This document shows, one piece after another, positions 37,010 to 45,450 of a stretch of 64,000 nucleotides of DNA. The notes under the pieces were generated by a model that made no database searches, had not been told where the DNA came from, and saw only the letters and a program-made list of their open reading frames with translations. Where the stretch lies: assembly GCF_003967515.1 (NCBI RefSeq), contig NZ_BIFQ01000002.1, positions 2,418,001-2,482,000 of the forward strand, in the 5' to 3' direction. The DNA comes from Dictyobacter aurantiacus (GTDB taxonomy: Bacteria; Chloroflexota; Ktedonobacteria; Ktedonobacterales; Ktedonobacteraceae). The translations under genes and the position numbers were made by a program. Position 1 is the stretch's first letter. Every line of letters begins with the position of its first letter.

Positions 37010-38073
37010 TATGATTCGCGCTCCTTTTCTGCCGTTGAAACTGCCACTGGTGGAATTGGCGCTGCCTGATTCTCTTCTCCTCGGTTGCGTTTGAAGAGTC
37101 TGCGATGTTGGCGCAGGCGTGGATCCGCCACCTCGTCGATACCGATATTGATAAAGGTTAAACCAGCTCCTAAGAGCACCACGCAGGCGCCGGGTGGCAC
37201 AAACCACCACCATGCTCCCTGAATCAGTGCCTGTCCATTCTGTGCCCAGTAGAACATACTGCCCCAGCTGACGCTGCGGATATCACCCAGACCCAGAAAT
37301 TCCAGACCCGCGGCCGCCAGTACGACGGAAAGCATGGTCCCGACAAAGCCAGCGGCGATGATCGCCAGCATATTGGGCAGCATCTCATCAAAGATGATCT
37401 TCGCCGTGCTAATGCCGCTGGCCTGCGCGGCCTCAATGAAGTCGCGCTGACGCATCGAGAGCGTCTGGGCGCGAATGATGCGCGCGTGTCCCGCCCAGCC
37501 GGTGATCGCAATGACAATGGCCACCGTCAGTGGTCCCTTATAGGGAATATAGGCGGCCAGCAGCAGGGCCAGTGGGAAACCTGGCAAAACCAGGAACACA
37601 TTGGTCACAAAGGTCAGGATATCGTCAACGAGGCCACCAAAGTAGCCCGAAGTCAGACCAACAACAGTATAAATAAATGTGACGATGACGCCTGCTACGA
37701 AGCCCCATAAAATGGAGGAACGTGTCCCGATCATCAACTGTGCAAAAACGTCCTGCCCTGATTGGGTTGTGCCCAGCCAGTGGGCCGAGGACGGGGGCTC
37801 CAGGATATCCAGTGTCAGGGCTGTTGGATCATAGCGAGCGATCATTGGGCCAAAAATGGCCAGCAGGACAAAGATGCCCACAATGATACAGCCTGTCATC
37901 ATCTTTGGATTGATGATGAGGATGTGCCAGAAGCGCGATAGCAGGTTGGCTCTGGGACGCTTACCTCCGGATGGTTTGCCACTCTGTTGATCGGCAGTTT
38001 CGGTCAACGCAATAAATTGTTCATTGCTATTGTCTGGCATTGGTGCTGCGTTAAAAGGAGGGGTTGTGGCCAT
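37009..38073 (-). CDS. oligopeptide-type ABC transporter permease (OppC/DppC-like)
   Basis: Inner-membrane permease, 354 aa, BPD-transporter-1 fold. It has an N-terminal cytoplasmic tail of about 55 residues, a first membrane segment (MMTGCIIVGIFVLLAIFGP), the OppC signature TDxxGRDVF-like region (LGTTQSGQDVFAQLMIGTR), then five more segments with the EAA loop FIEAAQASGISTAKIIFDEMLPN. Length is slightly above average because of both tails. It follows the other permease after 3 bases and overlaps the ATPase start. Confidence 0.95.
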   Translation of the reverse strand: MATTPPFNAAPMPDNSNEQFIALTETADQQSGKPSGGKRPRANLLSRFWHILIINPKMMTGCIIVGIFVLLAIFGPMIARYDPTALTLDILEPPSSAHWLGTTQSGQDVFAQLMIGTRSSILWGFVAGVIVTFIYTVVGLTSGYFGGLVDDILTFVTNVFLVLPGFPLALLLAAYIPYKGPLTVAIVIAITGWAGHARIIRAQTLSMRQRDFIEAAQASGISTAKIIFDEMLPNMLAIIAAGFVGTMLSVVLAAAGLEFLGLGDIRSVSWGSMFYWAQNGQALIQGAWWWFVPPGACVVLLGAGLTFINIGIDEVADPRLRQHRRLFKRNRGEENQAAPIPPVAVSTAEKERES

Positions 38074-38076
38074 ATC

Positions 38077-39063
38077 TTACTTACCTCCTACCCGCACTCG
38101 TGGATCGAGTGCTGCATATGTGAGGTCGGCAATAAAGTTGGCGGCCAGTACAGCCAGTGAAAGAATCAGAAACACGCCCTGCATCAAGGCATAGTCTTTA
38201 TCACCGATCGCCTGAACGAAGGCGAAGCCAATACCTGGATAGGAAAAGACGGTCTCGGTCAGCAACTGACCCGAGACGATAAAGCCCAGCGCGAGTGCAA
38301 AGCTGGTGATGCTAGGAAGGATAGCATTGCGGGCCGCGTAGCGCAACATTACCCGTCCCCGACTCAATCCTTTAGCCTGTGCCATCAATATATAATCTTC
38401 CGAGAGTGTAGTGATCATAGTATTGCGCATCGTCAGCATCCAACCGGCCAGGGAAGACACAATAATGGTCAGAGCTGGCAGTATCGCATGCGAGAGAACG
38501 CTCAGCATAAAGTCGGGATCAAAGGAGGGGACCAGCCCCTCATCATAGCCGCCATTCAGCGGGAACCAGTTGAACGTAAACCCAAAGACGTACAGGCAGA
38601 TAAAGGCCAGCCAGAAATATGGAATACCAGAGAGCATCATAATCATTGGTGAAATGATCGTATCAACCCTCGTACCACGTTTCCAGGCATTTAAAACTCC
38701 CAGCAGTGTACCAAGGATAAAACTGATCAGCAGTGTTACCAGGCCCAGACCCAGCGTCCAGGGCATACGCTGTGCAATGATCGTCGATACCGCAGTCGGG
38801 AAATAGTTGGTTGATACACCTAGATTGCCATGAAAGAGATTGTTGAGATATTGAAGATATTGTACCCAGAGGGGATCATGAGAAATACCAAATTGAATTT
38901 CCAGGGCCTGAATCATTTCCGGGCTTGGATTCTTATCGCGAAAGCGAGCCAGAATGGCCTGAGCCGGGTCCCCAGGTACCAACCGGGGCAAGAAAAAATT
39001 GATGGTGAGCGAAACCCAGGCCGTAACAATATAGAAACTAATTCTACGTAGTAAGTAGCGCAT
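38077..39063 (-). CDS. oligopeptide-type ABC transporter permease (OppB/DppB-like)
   Basis: Inner-membrane permease, 328 aa. It opens with the OppB motif (MRYLLRRISFYIVTAWVSLT, then FFLPRLVPGDPAQ), has six membrane segments and the EAA loop YILMAQAKGLSRGRVMLRYAARN. It is separated from the binding-protein gene by a 155-base gap with a strong stem-loop, a common way to make more binding protein than permease. Confidence 0.95.
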   Translation of the reverse strand: MRYLLRRISFYIVTAWVSLTINFFLPRLVPGDPAQAILARFRDKNPSPEMIQALEIQFGISHDPLWVQYLQYLNNLFHGNLGVSTNYFPTAVSTIIAQRMPWTLGLGLVTLLISFILGTLLGVLNAWKRGTRVDTIISPMIMMLSGIPYFWLAFICLYVFGFTFNWFPLNGGYDEGLVPSFDPDFMLSVLSHAILPALTIIVSSLAGWMLTMRNTMITTLSEDYILMAQAKGLSRGRVMLRYAARNAILPSITSFALALGFIVSGQLLTETVFSYPGIGFAFVQAIGDKDYALMQGVFLILSLAVLAANFIADLTYAALDPRVRVGGK

Positions 39064-39088
39064 CCGCTAACTCCTTAAAAAAGGCTCA

Positions 39089-39143
39089 TTGAAGTGTTGG
39101 TGCAGCGGGCGCGCATTGCGCGCCCGCTGCACCAACACTTCAA
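39089..39143. terminator. intercistronic 26-bp stem-loop between binding protein and permease genes
   Basis: Arms 39089-39114 and 39118-39143 pair perfectly, loop ATT. Minus-strand transcripts meet it after the binding-protein gene; a TTTTTT tract follows about 10 bases later, so it may be a partial terminator or a barrier protecting the upstream mRNA. Its arms are a close relative of the hairpin at 10817-10862. Confidence 0.8.
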
Positions 39144-39218
39144 GCCGTATCGGGTGCCTCAAGCACCCTCCTGTTCGGAAGAGACGCGTATTCCTGGCGC
39201 GCCGGGAATACAGCATCT

Positions 39219-40889
39219 CTAGCGAGGCTTGATAGCTAGCATGATCTGTAAGGGAGAAGCAGCCGTTACATATGGATTATCCTTTGATGGCCAGCCGGTA
39301 AAGCGTGACGAGTTGTACTCAAACCACACAGGGGCGTCGAGCAGAGGGATCGTCGGAACCTGCTCAACAAAGATTTTCTCAATTCCCTGCATCGTCTGTT
39401 TCTGGACGTTCTGATCGCTGGTTGCGGCATACTGGTTCAGCAACGCGTCTGTATGTGGATCTTGCCAGCGAGCGAAATTGGACTGTGATGATGTACCAAT
39501 GGGTGCGCTGCGCGCGCTATTGAGAGTACGGTTGTAATAATAGTATGGAGTCAGGCCACCGCCATCGGAGTCGACGGTGATGTCATACTGTCCATTCTGC
39601 TTGTTATTGTACCAATCGGTATACGAGAGCGTATTCACACTGGCATCGATACCCGCAGCCTTCAGATTTTGTGACGCCACCTGGCAGAGCAGGATCTCAT
39701 CGCTATACGAGTTGGGCACATCGATCTTGAACGACAGGCGCGTCCCATCCTTGCCGACGTACACTCCGTCTTTACCCAGTGTATAGCCAGCATCCTCCAG
39801 GGTCTTTTTCGCCTGCTGCACGTCTGGCTTGAACGAGAGATTGGCATACTCGGGAGCCAGATAATCCTTGGCCGCCGGCAGAATGAGGGCGGTTGGATTG
39901 GCGACCTGCATATAGCCATTTTCCGCTACCTTCGACATCTTTGAACGATCGAGCGCCTGGCTGATAGCCTTGCGAACCGCTACCTGGTTGAATGGTTTCT
40001 TAGCGTTATTGGGATAGAACATAAGCGTCGCGTTTGGATACAACCAGAAATGGTGGTTGGTTGGATCCTTCTGAACGTAGTTTCGCTCCAGGTTGGGCGT
40101 AAACACCTGCGCCATATCCAATTTATTGCTGATAAGCTGCAGGACCAGCGTATCATTTGATTTATAGATTGGATAATTGATCTCATTGAATGCCGGCTTG
40201 CCAGGTTGCCAGTAACTTGTATTCTTCGTCAACGTTACCATCTGTGGTGTAAAGGTCTTCAGCTTGAAGGGTCCCGTACCCACCGGCGTTTTATCGACGT
40301 ATTTGGTTGGATCGCCAACTTTCGACCAGATATGGGCGGGCAGCATCTGCAATCGTCCCAGATACCAGAGCATGGGCGTATTCGCCGTTTTGAAATGAAG
40401 CGTCACGGTATGATCATCGGGTGCCGTAACATCTGTCAAATATTTCCAGATGGCGCTGACATCCATGCCCGGGTACTGTTTCATCGCATCCAAGGTGAAT
40501 TTAACGTCTTTAGAGGTAAAGGGCTGGTTATCATTCCACTTTACATTATCCTTGAGCGTAAAGGTAAGCTGTTTATTATTATCGCTAAACTGATATTTGG
40601 TAGCCAGCCAGGGATTCATCGTCCCATTGGCATAATTTGTAAATAATAATGATTCATAGATCATATCGGCTGGTGGCCCGCCGGATGCTGACGCATAAGG
40701 ATTAAAATTGTCGATATACTCATCGCCGACTTCGCCCACCCATAAAGGATTCGCTTTTTTCGAAGTTGTGCTTGTGCTTCCGCAAGCATTAAGTATAAAG
40801 GAAACGAGTAGTAGCATAGTTAAAAATAGAATGCTACTACTTACTCGATAACCGAACCTTCTTTGATTTGTGGTGATGAACACTACCAT
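39219..40889 (-). CDS. ABC transporter substrate-binding protein, family 5 (lipoprotein)
   Basis: Surface lipoprotein of the OppA/DppA-type, 556 aa. Signal peptide with lipobox SFILNAC, then the family-5 pieces MIYESLLFTNYANGTMNPWLA, FTLKDNVKWNDNQPFTSKDVKF and VRKAISQALDR. Family-5 proteins carry peptides but in several thermophiles and Chloroflexi also oligosaccharides; the GH30 neighbour makes a glycan ligand possible. Start: AGGGAGG stands only 2 bases before the ATG at 40889, while a GTG two codons later (40883) has ideal spacing; the true start may be the GTG. The longer frame to 40970 is unlikely. Confidence 0.93.
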   Translation of the reverse strand: MVVFITTNQRRFGYRVSSSILFLTMLLLVSFILNACGSTSTTSKKANPLWVGEVGDEYIDNFNPYASASGGPPADMIYESLLFTNYANGTMNPWLATKYQFSDNNKQLTFTLKDNVKWNDNQPFTSKDVKFTLDAMKQYPGMDVSAIWKYLTDVTAPDDHTVTLHFKTANTPMLWYLGRLQMLPAHIWSKVGDPTKYVDKTPVGTGPFKLKTFTPQMVTLTKNTSYWQPGKPAFNEINYPIYKSNDTLVLQLISNKLDMAQVFTPNLERNYVQKDPTNHHFWLYPNATLMFYPNNAKKPFNQVAVRKAISQALDRSKMSKVAENGYMQVANPTALILPAAKDYLAPEYANLSFKPDVQQAKKTLEDAGYTLGKDGVYVGKDGTRLSFKIDVPNSYSDEILLCQVASQNLKAAGIDASVNTLSYTDWYNNKQNGQYDITVDSDGGGLTPYYYYNRTLNSARSAPIGTSSQSNFARWQDPHTDALLNQYAATSDQNVQKQTMQGIEKIFVEQVPTIPLLDAPVWFEYNSSRFTGWPSKDNPYVTAASPLQIMLAIKPR

Positions 40890-41162
40890 GACCTCCCTAA
40901 AACCAATTAATTGCACAAACTGATCTAGTATCTCACTATTTGTACGTGGAAGGGCTACAGAAAGAGTCAAGCAGTAAAATATACAGGCGATAATTGTCTT
41001 CTGTGAGCGGTTTCACGGGCTCATAATCTGTTATGATAAGAAAACATTATTCGTCTTCTTTCTACGCTACTATGTAGCAGAGGTAGAACGAGGATAGCCG
41101 CCGAAGAACTTTTATTCTCCAGGCGGCTATACATCCCAATATAGTATGACTCGCGATCAGAC
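40890..41162. other. intergenic region upstream of the importer operon
   Basis: Holds a 9-bp stem (41094-41102 with 41122-41130, ATAGCCGCC/GGCGGCTAT) after the GH30 stop, a possible terminator without a T-run. The importer promoter is expected here; no clear hexamers seen. Confidence 0.4.
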
Positions 41163-43517
41163 TCAGGTCAGGCTGACATCGTCGATAGTGGCCCAGCCAT
41201 TGATGGCGTGTGCATAATACCAGACCTTAATGCTCTGTCCCGCCGTAGCGCTAAACGTGGTGGTGTAGAACTGATAGCCCACATTCCCGGTGACATTGAG
41301 GTTTCTTACCTGTGTACCATTGACGTCGGCTCCAAACTGTACATTGCCGGTGTTATTGGCGGCATAGGCGGTCAGGGTATAGGTACGTGTGGTCGGGGCC
41401 GTAATGGTCTGGAACATACCAACATCACTGGAAGAGGTTGGATGCAGGTAAGCATCATAGGTGCCGCTATGTGGATAGTTGGTCTCGACTCCTGCCAGTG
41501 ATGGATGCAGCTCGCCGCTCCATGGAGACAGACCACCGCTTTCAAAACCGGCGTTGGAGAGCAGATTGGTTGCTGCTGGTGGATCGATCTCGACACGGTC
41601 GAGCGCGGGCCAGACATTGCTGCTCTGTGGATTTTTACGGCCGGTGACCGTGATCTTGAGCGTATGCGTACCTGATGAGAGCTGTGGGCTCTCCCACATC
41701 AACTGATTGCCGGCGCGTTGGGCGGCGTAGAAATCTACCTCCCTGGCCGTTCCACCATCAATGGAGACAGTGGCGATCCCCTCATTGCTATCTTTAACCC
41801 CGAAGAGGCGAATGCGCGAACCGTTAAACTGCACGCTGGCTGTAGCCCCGGCCGTACCACTCCAGCTATTGCTGCCATTGTACAGGCCCGATGTATCATT
41901 GCCACAGCCGCCGGTACAGTGTCCCCAGTTGGCTGAATAGTTGAACTGATTGATGCCTGTGCCCTGCACTGAGTCATCGACTTCCGTGACGGCCCCCGCC
42001 CCGCTATAGGTAACGTTGTGAATTACAAAGGTAGTGATCGATTGTGCGGGTAGCGTACTGGTAAAAGCGTTATTGGTGATAGAGACGTTCGCGAGCTGAG
42101 CCAGATTCTGGCTGGCTGTTGTCTGGTAGGGGGTTGCCGAACTGCCTACACTATTGAAGTTGGACAGGTTATAGGTAACGTTGGTGCTGCTAGAAGAACT
42201 GTTGGTCGAGACGAGAACCAGGGTTTGTGAACCTGCATCGTAGGCGCTAAAGGTATTGCTATCGCTATTCTCGATCATCTTATAGCCGGGACGGACAAAC
42301 TTGCTATAGTTGCCCATGGCGTAGTAACGGGAAGGATAGATAATATTGCCATTGCTGTCGGTGCTGGCCAGTCCCCATAGATCGTTGATCGAGCCATTGT
42401 TGCCGGAGCCGCCCGATGAGAAGTAGTTATCCGCTGCCTGCCAGATGACCCAGGAGGAGGGATGCAGGTGTTGCTCATCGGTGAGAATCTCCTGTGATAG
42501 GGTGATACCGGCCGCGATCGGACTGCTCTGAGCGCCTGCTCCCCATTCCGACATCCATAGCCGTTTATTGCCAGCCTGGCCGATGTTGTTGTAAGCGTAG
42601 TCACGATCACCGGTGCTGCCACCATAGGTGTGCGTATTATACTGCGCCACGTAGCCCTTCGCGCTACCATCATAGGAATTATAGTCGTTGTTGGAGCGAT
42701 CGACGGAGGTATCATCAGGGGCCGATACCTGTGAATAGGCCGATACCCCTGTCTGATCGAGTTTTGCGCCCAGCTTATTGACAATCGTATTCTGCGTCAC
42801 GGTCGAAACGTTGGTCCCCTCCTGATCGCCATCGTAGTTCCAATAGCCGGGCGTTGGCTCGTTGAACGGCTCGATCGTCTGAAGCGTCAGACCCCAGGTA
42901 TCGTGAAAATGCTGGGCGATGGTGGATAGATAGCTGGCGTAGTCGTCGTAGTGGCCGCTGCTGATGTTCTCCGCGTTGCCGCTAGCGCCAGAGGTACAGC
43001 TATTGGTGGTCATCCAGGCGGGTGGTGAATTGACAAAGCCCTCAAAGATATTGGCTCCTCTGGCCTGGGCAGCCTGCAGCACCCAGCGCTGATTGGCGTC
43101 CTGGCTCCAGTCATAGCTGCCGCTGGTCGGCTCATAGGATGGAATGTTGGTGTAGATGCCAGCCTTACCGCTGGCGATCGAATTGTGGCACACATTACCA
43201 GGACCATCGGCGCCAAAGTTATAGCGCAGCACATTGAGCCCGATGCCCGTATTTGGATCAAATAGCTTATCGGCGAGCGGTACACGCTGGCTATCGCTCA
43301 GACTGCCGGCCCAGTTGGCCCACCAGGCCATGCTTGTGCCCCAGCCCTGGATCGTTTGAAACTGTTGACTCGGATACACGGTCACGCTATAGTCCGCGTA
43401 TGCTTGTTGTCTATCGCTGATTGACAACAGTGTGCCTGCTACAATGACGAGTGTGAGCACCCCTAAACGTACCAGTGTCTGCAAGCGTCGTCTTCCATGA
43501 TGACGTATCACCTTCAT
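41163..43517 (-). CDS. secreted glycoside hydrolase family 30 enzyme with two accessory binding-type domains
   Basis: Exported endo- or exo-glycosidase, 784 aa. Signal peptide residues 1-41 (RRLQTLVRLGVLTLVIVAG core, QAYADY end). GH30 barrel plus beta side domain at about 45-500: FQTIQGWGTSMAWWANWAG opening, acid/base E220 in EPFNEP, nucleophile E324 in WMSEWG. The style is that of the endo-beta-1,6-galactanase-like GH30 group, but xylanase or glucosylceramidase-like activity is not excluded. Residues about 510-650 form a galactose-binding-like module and about 655-784 a CBM4/9-like module (NLLSNAGFESGGLSPWSG). AGGAGG is only 2 bases before the ATG; a GTG at codon 3 has better spacing. It lies upstream of an importer in the same direction. 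Confidence 0.92.
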   Translation of the reverse strand: MKVIRHHGRRRLQTLVRLGVLTLVIVAGTLLSISDRQQAYADYSVTVYPSQQFQTIQGWGTSMAWWANWAGSLSDSQRVPLADKLFDPNTGIGLNVLRYNFGADGPGNVCHNSIASGKAGIYTNIPSYEPTSGSYDWSQDANQRWVLQAAQARGANIFEGFVNSPPAWMTTNSCTSGASGNAENISSGHYDDYASYLSTIAQHFHDTWGLTLQTIEPFNEPTPGYWNYDGDQEGTNVSTVTQNTIVNKLGAKLDQTGVSAYSQVSAPDDTSVDRSNNDYNSYDGSAKGYVAQYNTHTYGGSTGDRDYAYNNIGQAGNKRLWMSEWGAGAQSSPIAAGITLSQEILTDEQHLHPSSWVIWQAADNYFSSGGSGNNGSINDLWGLASTDSNGNIIYPSRYYAMGNYSKFVRPGYKMIENSDSNTFSAYDAGSQTLVLVSTNSSSSSTNVTYNLSNFNSVGSSATPYQTTASQNLAQLANVSITNNAFTSTLPAQSITTFVIHNVTYSGAGAVTEVDDSVQGTGINQFNYSANWGHCTGGCGNDTSGLYNGSNSWSGTAGATASVQFNGSRIRLFGVKDSNEGIATVSIDGGTAREVDFYAAQRAGNQLMWESPQLSSGTHTLKITVTGRKNPQSSNVWPALDRVEIDPPAATNLLSNAGFESGGLSPWSGELHPSLAGVETNYPHSGTYDAYLHPTSSSDVGMFQTITAPTTRTYTLTAYAANNTGNVQFGADVNGTQVRNLNVTGNVGYQFYTTTFSATAGQSIKVWYYAHAINGWATIDDVSLT

Positions 43518-43845
43518 GCCCTCCTTTGCATGTATGCAGCCAAATTTCTCTGCTGTAATTGTACCAGCTTCGCGTGTATAATCCTAGCGCTTTTTCCACC
43601 TTCTCTTGCATCTCTCAATATGAGGCTGTAGCCCGCTCCTACTCTCTTTCACCTGTATAACTGAACTATAGTGATGATAATAGGCCAAAAAGCACGCCCG
43701 ATATGCTTTTTAGCCTATTATCGTGATGATGAAAAGAGCAAGATGGAAGAAGTTTTTTTGAGCTGTCACAATTATACTGACTAATAGGGAGCGCACTGCG
43801 CTGTTCATCATAGGCATGGGAAGGTTATCAACGTAAAAGAGGATC
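43518..43845. other. divergent intergenic region with hairpin
   Basis: A 328-base gap between the GH30 gene (minus) and the ThiS/MoaD-like gene (plus). A 19-21-bp imperfect hairpin at 43674-43694/43704-43724 (GATAATAGGC arm, one mismatch) lies in the middle, away from either stop codon, so it is not a simple terminator; an operator or leader structure is possible. Confidence 0.5.
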
Positions 43846-44130
43846 ATGGCTATGCCAATCGCCCAGGTGATTCTCCCGCCGATGCTGCGCGAGAGAACCA
43901 ATCAGCAGGCTTACCTGAATGTAGAAGGGGCAACGATTCGTGATATTATTGCGGACCTGGAGCACCAGTTTCCAGGACTTCGTTTCCATCTCTGCTACGA
44001 GACTGGTGAACTGCGTTCATATGTCAACATCTTTATTGACCAGGCCAATATTCGCTATCTACAAGGCCTTGATACGCCCATTACCGCAGGGGTACGTATT
44101 CGCGTCATCCCCTCGGTTGCTGGAGGCTGA
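43846..44130 (+). CDS. ThiS/MoaD-like ubiquitin-fold protein
   Basis: A 94-aa beta-grasp protein ending in Gly-Gly (SVAGG), the tail that E1-like enzymes adenylate to make a thiocarboxylate sulfur carrier. Family blocks: TIRDIIADLEHQFPGLRFHL and VRIRVIPSVAGG. No moeB/thiF, moaE, thiG or cysM gene is nearby, so its partner is unknown. AGAGGAT precedes the ATG. The BNR-repeat gene follows 33 bases later and is almost certainly cotranscribed. Confidence 0.88.
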   Translation: MAMPIAQVILPPMLRERTNQQAYLNVEGATIRDIIADLEHQFPGLRFHLCYETGELRSYVNIFIDQANIRYLQGLDTPITAGVRIRVIPSVAGG

Positions 44131-44163
44131 CAGCAGTCTCACTTTCGTAAAGGAGATCGAGCC

Positions 44164-45264
44164 ATGGCGCAACGGAAAAGGTATCCCTCGGGTACGGTGG
44201 TATTAACAGTGGGGACGAAACGAGGACTCTTCCTGCTCTCTTCCTCCGACCGCGTACATTGGGAGGTTGAGAGCACCGCGCTCAGCGGCCGCATTTTCTA
44301 TGCGGTCTGTGATCCACGTGCCAATTATCGGCTGTTCGCCGCCGACAATGGTGATTTCTTCGGATCTTTTATCCGCTACAGCGACGATTTTGGTCAGACC
44401 TGGCAAGAGCCGCGCCAGGGGGTGCAGTTCACGCCCGATAGTGGTCTGAACCTGAAAAATATCTGGTATATCGAGCCGGGTCGTGCGCAGGAGCCAGGTG
44501 TCGTTTACGCCGGTACCGATCCGGCGTGTCTGTGGATCAGCACGAACGGCGGCGAGACATGGGAGCCAAACACGGCCCTGCTTGAGCACCCCACACGTGA
44601 ACGCTGGGAGCCAGGCGCAGGTGGCCTCTGCCTACATTCCATCGTGGCTGATTATGCCAATCCCGAACGCATGTGGATAGGTATTTCAGCTGTGGGCTGC
44701 CTGCGTACCGATGATGGGGGCAAAAGCTGGAAGTTCGCCAATAAGAATACGCGCGCCGATTTTCAGCCCGATCGCTATCCAGAGTTCGGTCAGTGTATTC
44801 ATCGCCTCCTGCAGCATCCCAACGAGCCGGATATGCTCTATCAGCAGAATCACTGCGGTCTCTACAAGAGTTTAAATGCCGGTGACGACTGGATCGACGT
44901 GCATAGCAACCTGACCTCTGACTTCGGTTTCCCTCTCGCCCTTGATCCATACCATCCCGAAACGCTGTACTCGATCGTCGAAGGCGAGGGACGCCACAAC
45001 CTCAGCGAGCAGTTTACCGTCTATCGCACGCAGAACGCGGGCGAGGAATGGGAGGCGCTGACGCAGGGTCTGCCGAAAGGGCCTAATGTGCGCCTGGGTG
45101 TGTTGCGTCACGGCATGTGCACGGATGCGCTTGATCCCTGCGGCGTCTATGTTGGTACCAATACCGGACAACTCTTCGCCAGCAACGATCGTGGCGACCA
45201 CTGGCAACTGATTGCCGATTACCTGCCCACCATTTACTCTGTCAGCGCGATATATCTTCTCTAA
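44164..45264 (+). CDS. BNR/sialidase-like beta-propeller protein (cytoplasmic)
   Basis: A 366-aa propeller protein with Asp-box motifs (SDDFGQTW, STNGGETWEPN, TDDGGKSWKF, SNDRGDHWQL). There is no signal peptide, unusual for proteins with Asp boxes, so it likely works in the cytoplasm. N-terminal TVVLTVGTKRGLFLLSS. It resembles exo-alpha-sialidase-annotated WD40/YVTN/BNR proteins whose activity is unproven. It is paired with the ThiS/MoaD-like gene, and I recall this pairing from other bacteria, suggesting a common function. Confidence 0.82.
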   Translation: MAQRKRYPSGTVVLTVGTKRGLFLLSSSDRVHWEVESTALSGRIFYAVCDPRANYRLFAADNGDFFGSFIRYSDDFGQTWQEPRQGVQFTPDSGLNLKNIWYIEPGRAQEPGVVYAGTDPACLWISTNGGETWEPNTALLEHPTRERWEPGAGGLCLHSIVADYANPERMWIGISAVGCLRTDDGGKSWKFANKNTRADFQPDRYPEFGQCIHRLLQHPNEPDMLYQQNHCGLYKSLNAGDDWIDVHSNLTSDFGFPLALDPYHPETLYSIVEGEGRHNLSEQFTVYRTQNAGEEWEALTQGLPKGPNVRLGVLRHGMCTDALDPCGVYVGTNTGQLFASNDRGDHWQLIADYLPTIYSVSAIYLL

Positions 45265-45281
45265 CGGTCCTCACAACTCTT

Positions 45282-45314
45282 CCTCCGCCCTTCCCCTGAA
45301 GGACGGAGGGTTTA
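45282..45314 (+). terminator. terminator after the BNR propeller gene
   Basis: A stem of 10 pairs with one mismatch (45282-45292 with 45299-45309, CCTCCG/CGGAGG outer arm) followed by GTTTAAC. Confidence 0.6.
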
Positions 45315-45450
45315 ACTCTCCATAGGCTGAGTTTTCTCTTGCTTGTTCTACGATGATAGAATCACTCATATAAATGATGTACGTATGACCTACTGAGCAT
45401 ATTGAAAAGCCATATGATTGATTGGTAGAAGATACAAAGGAAACCAGGAA

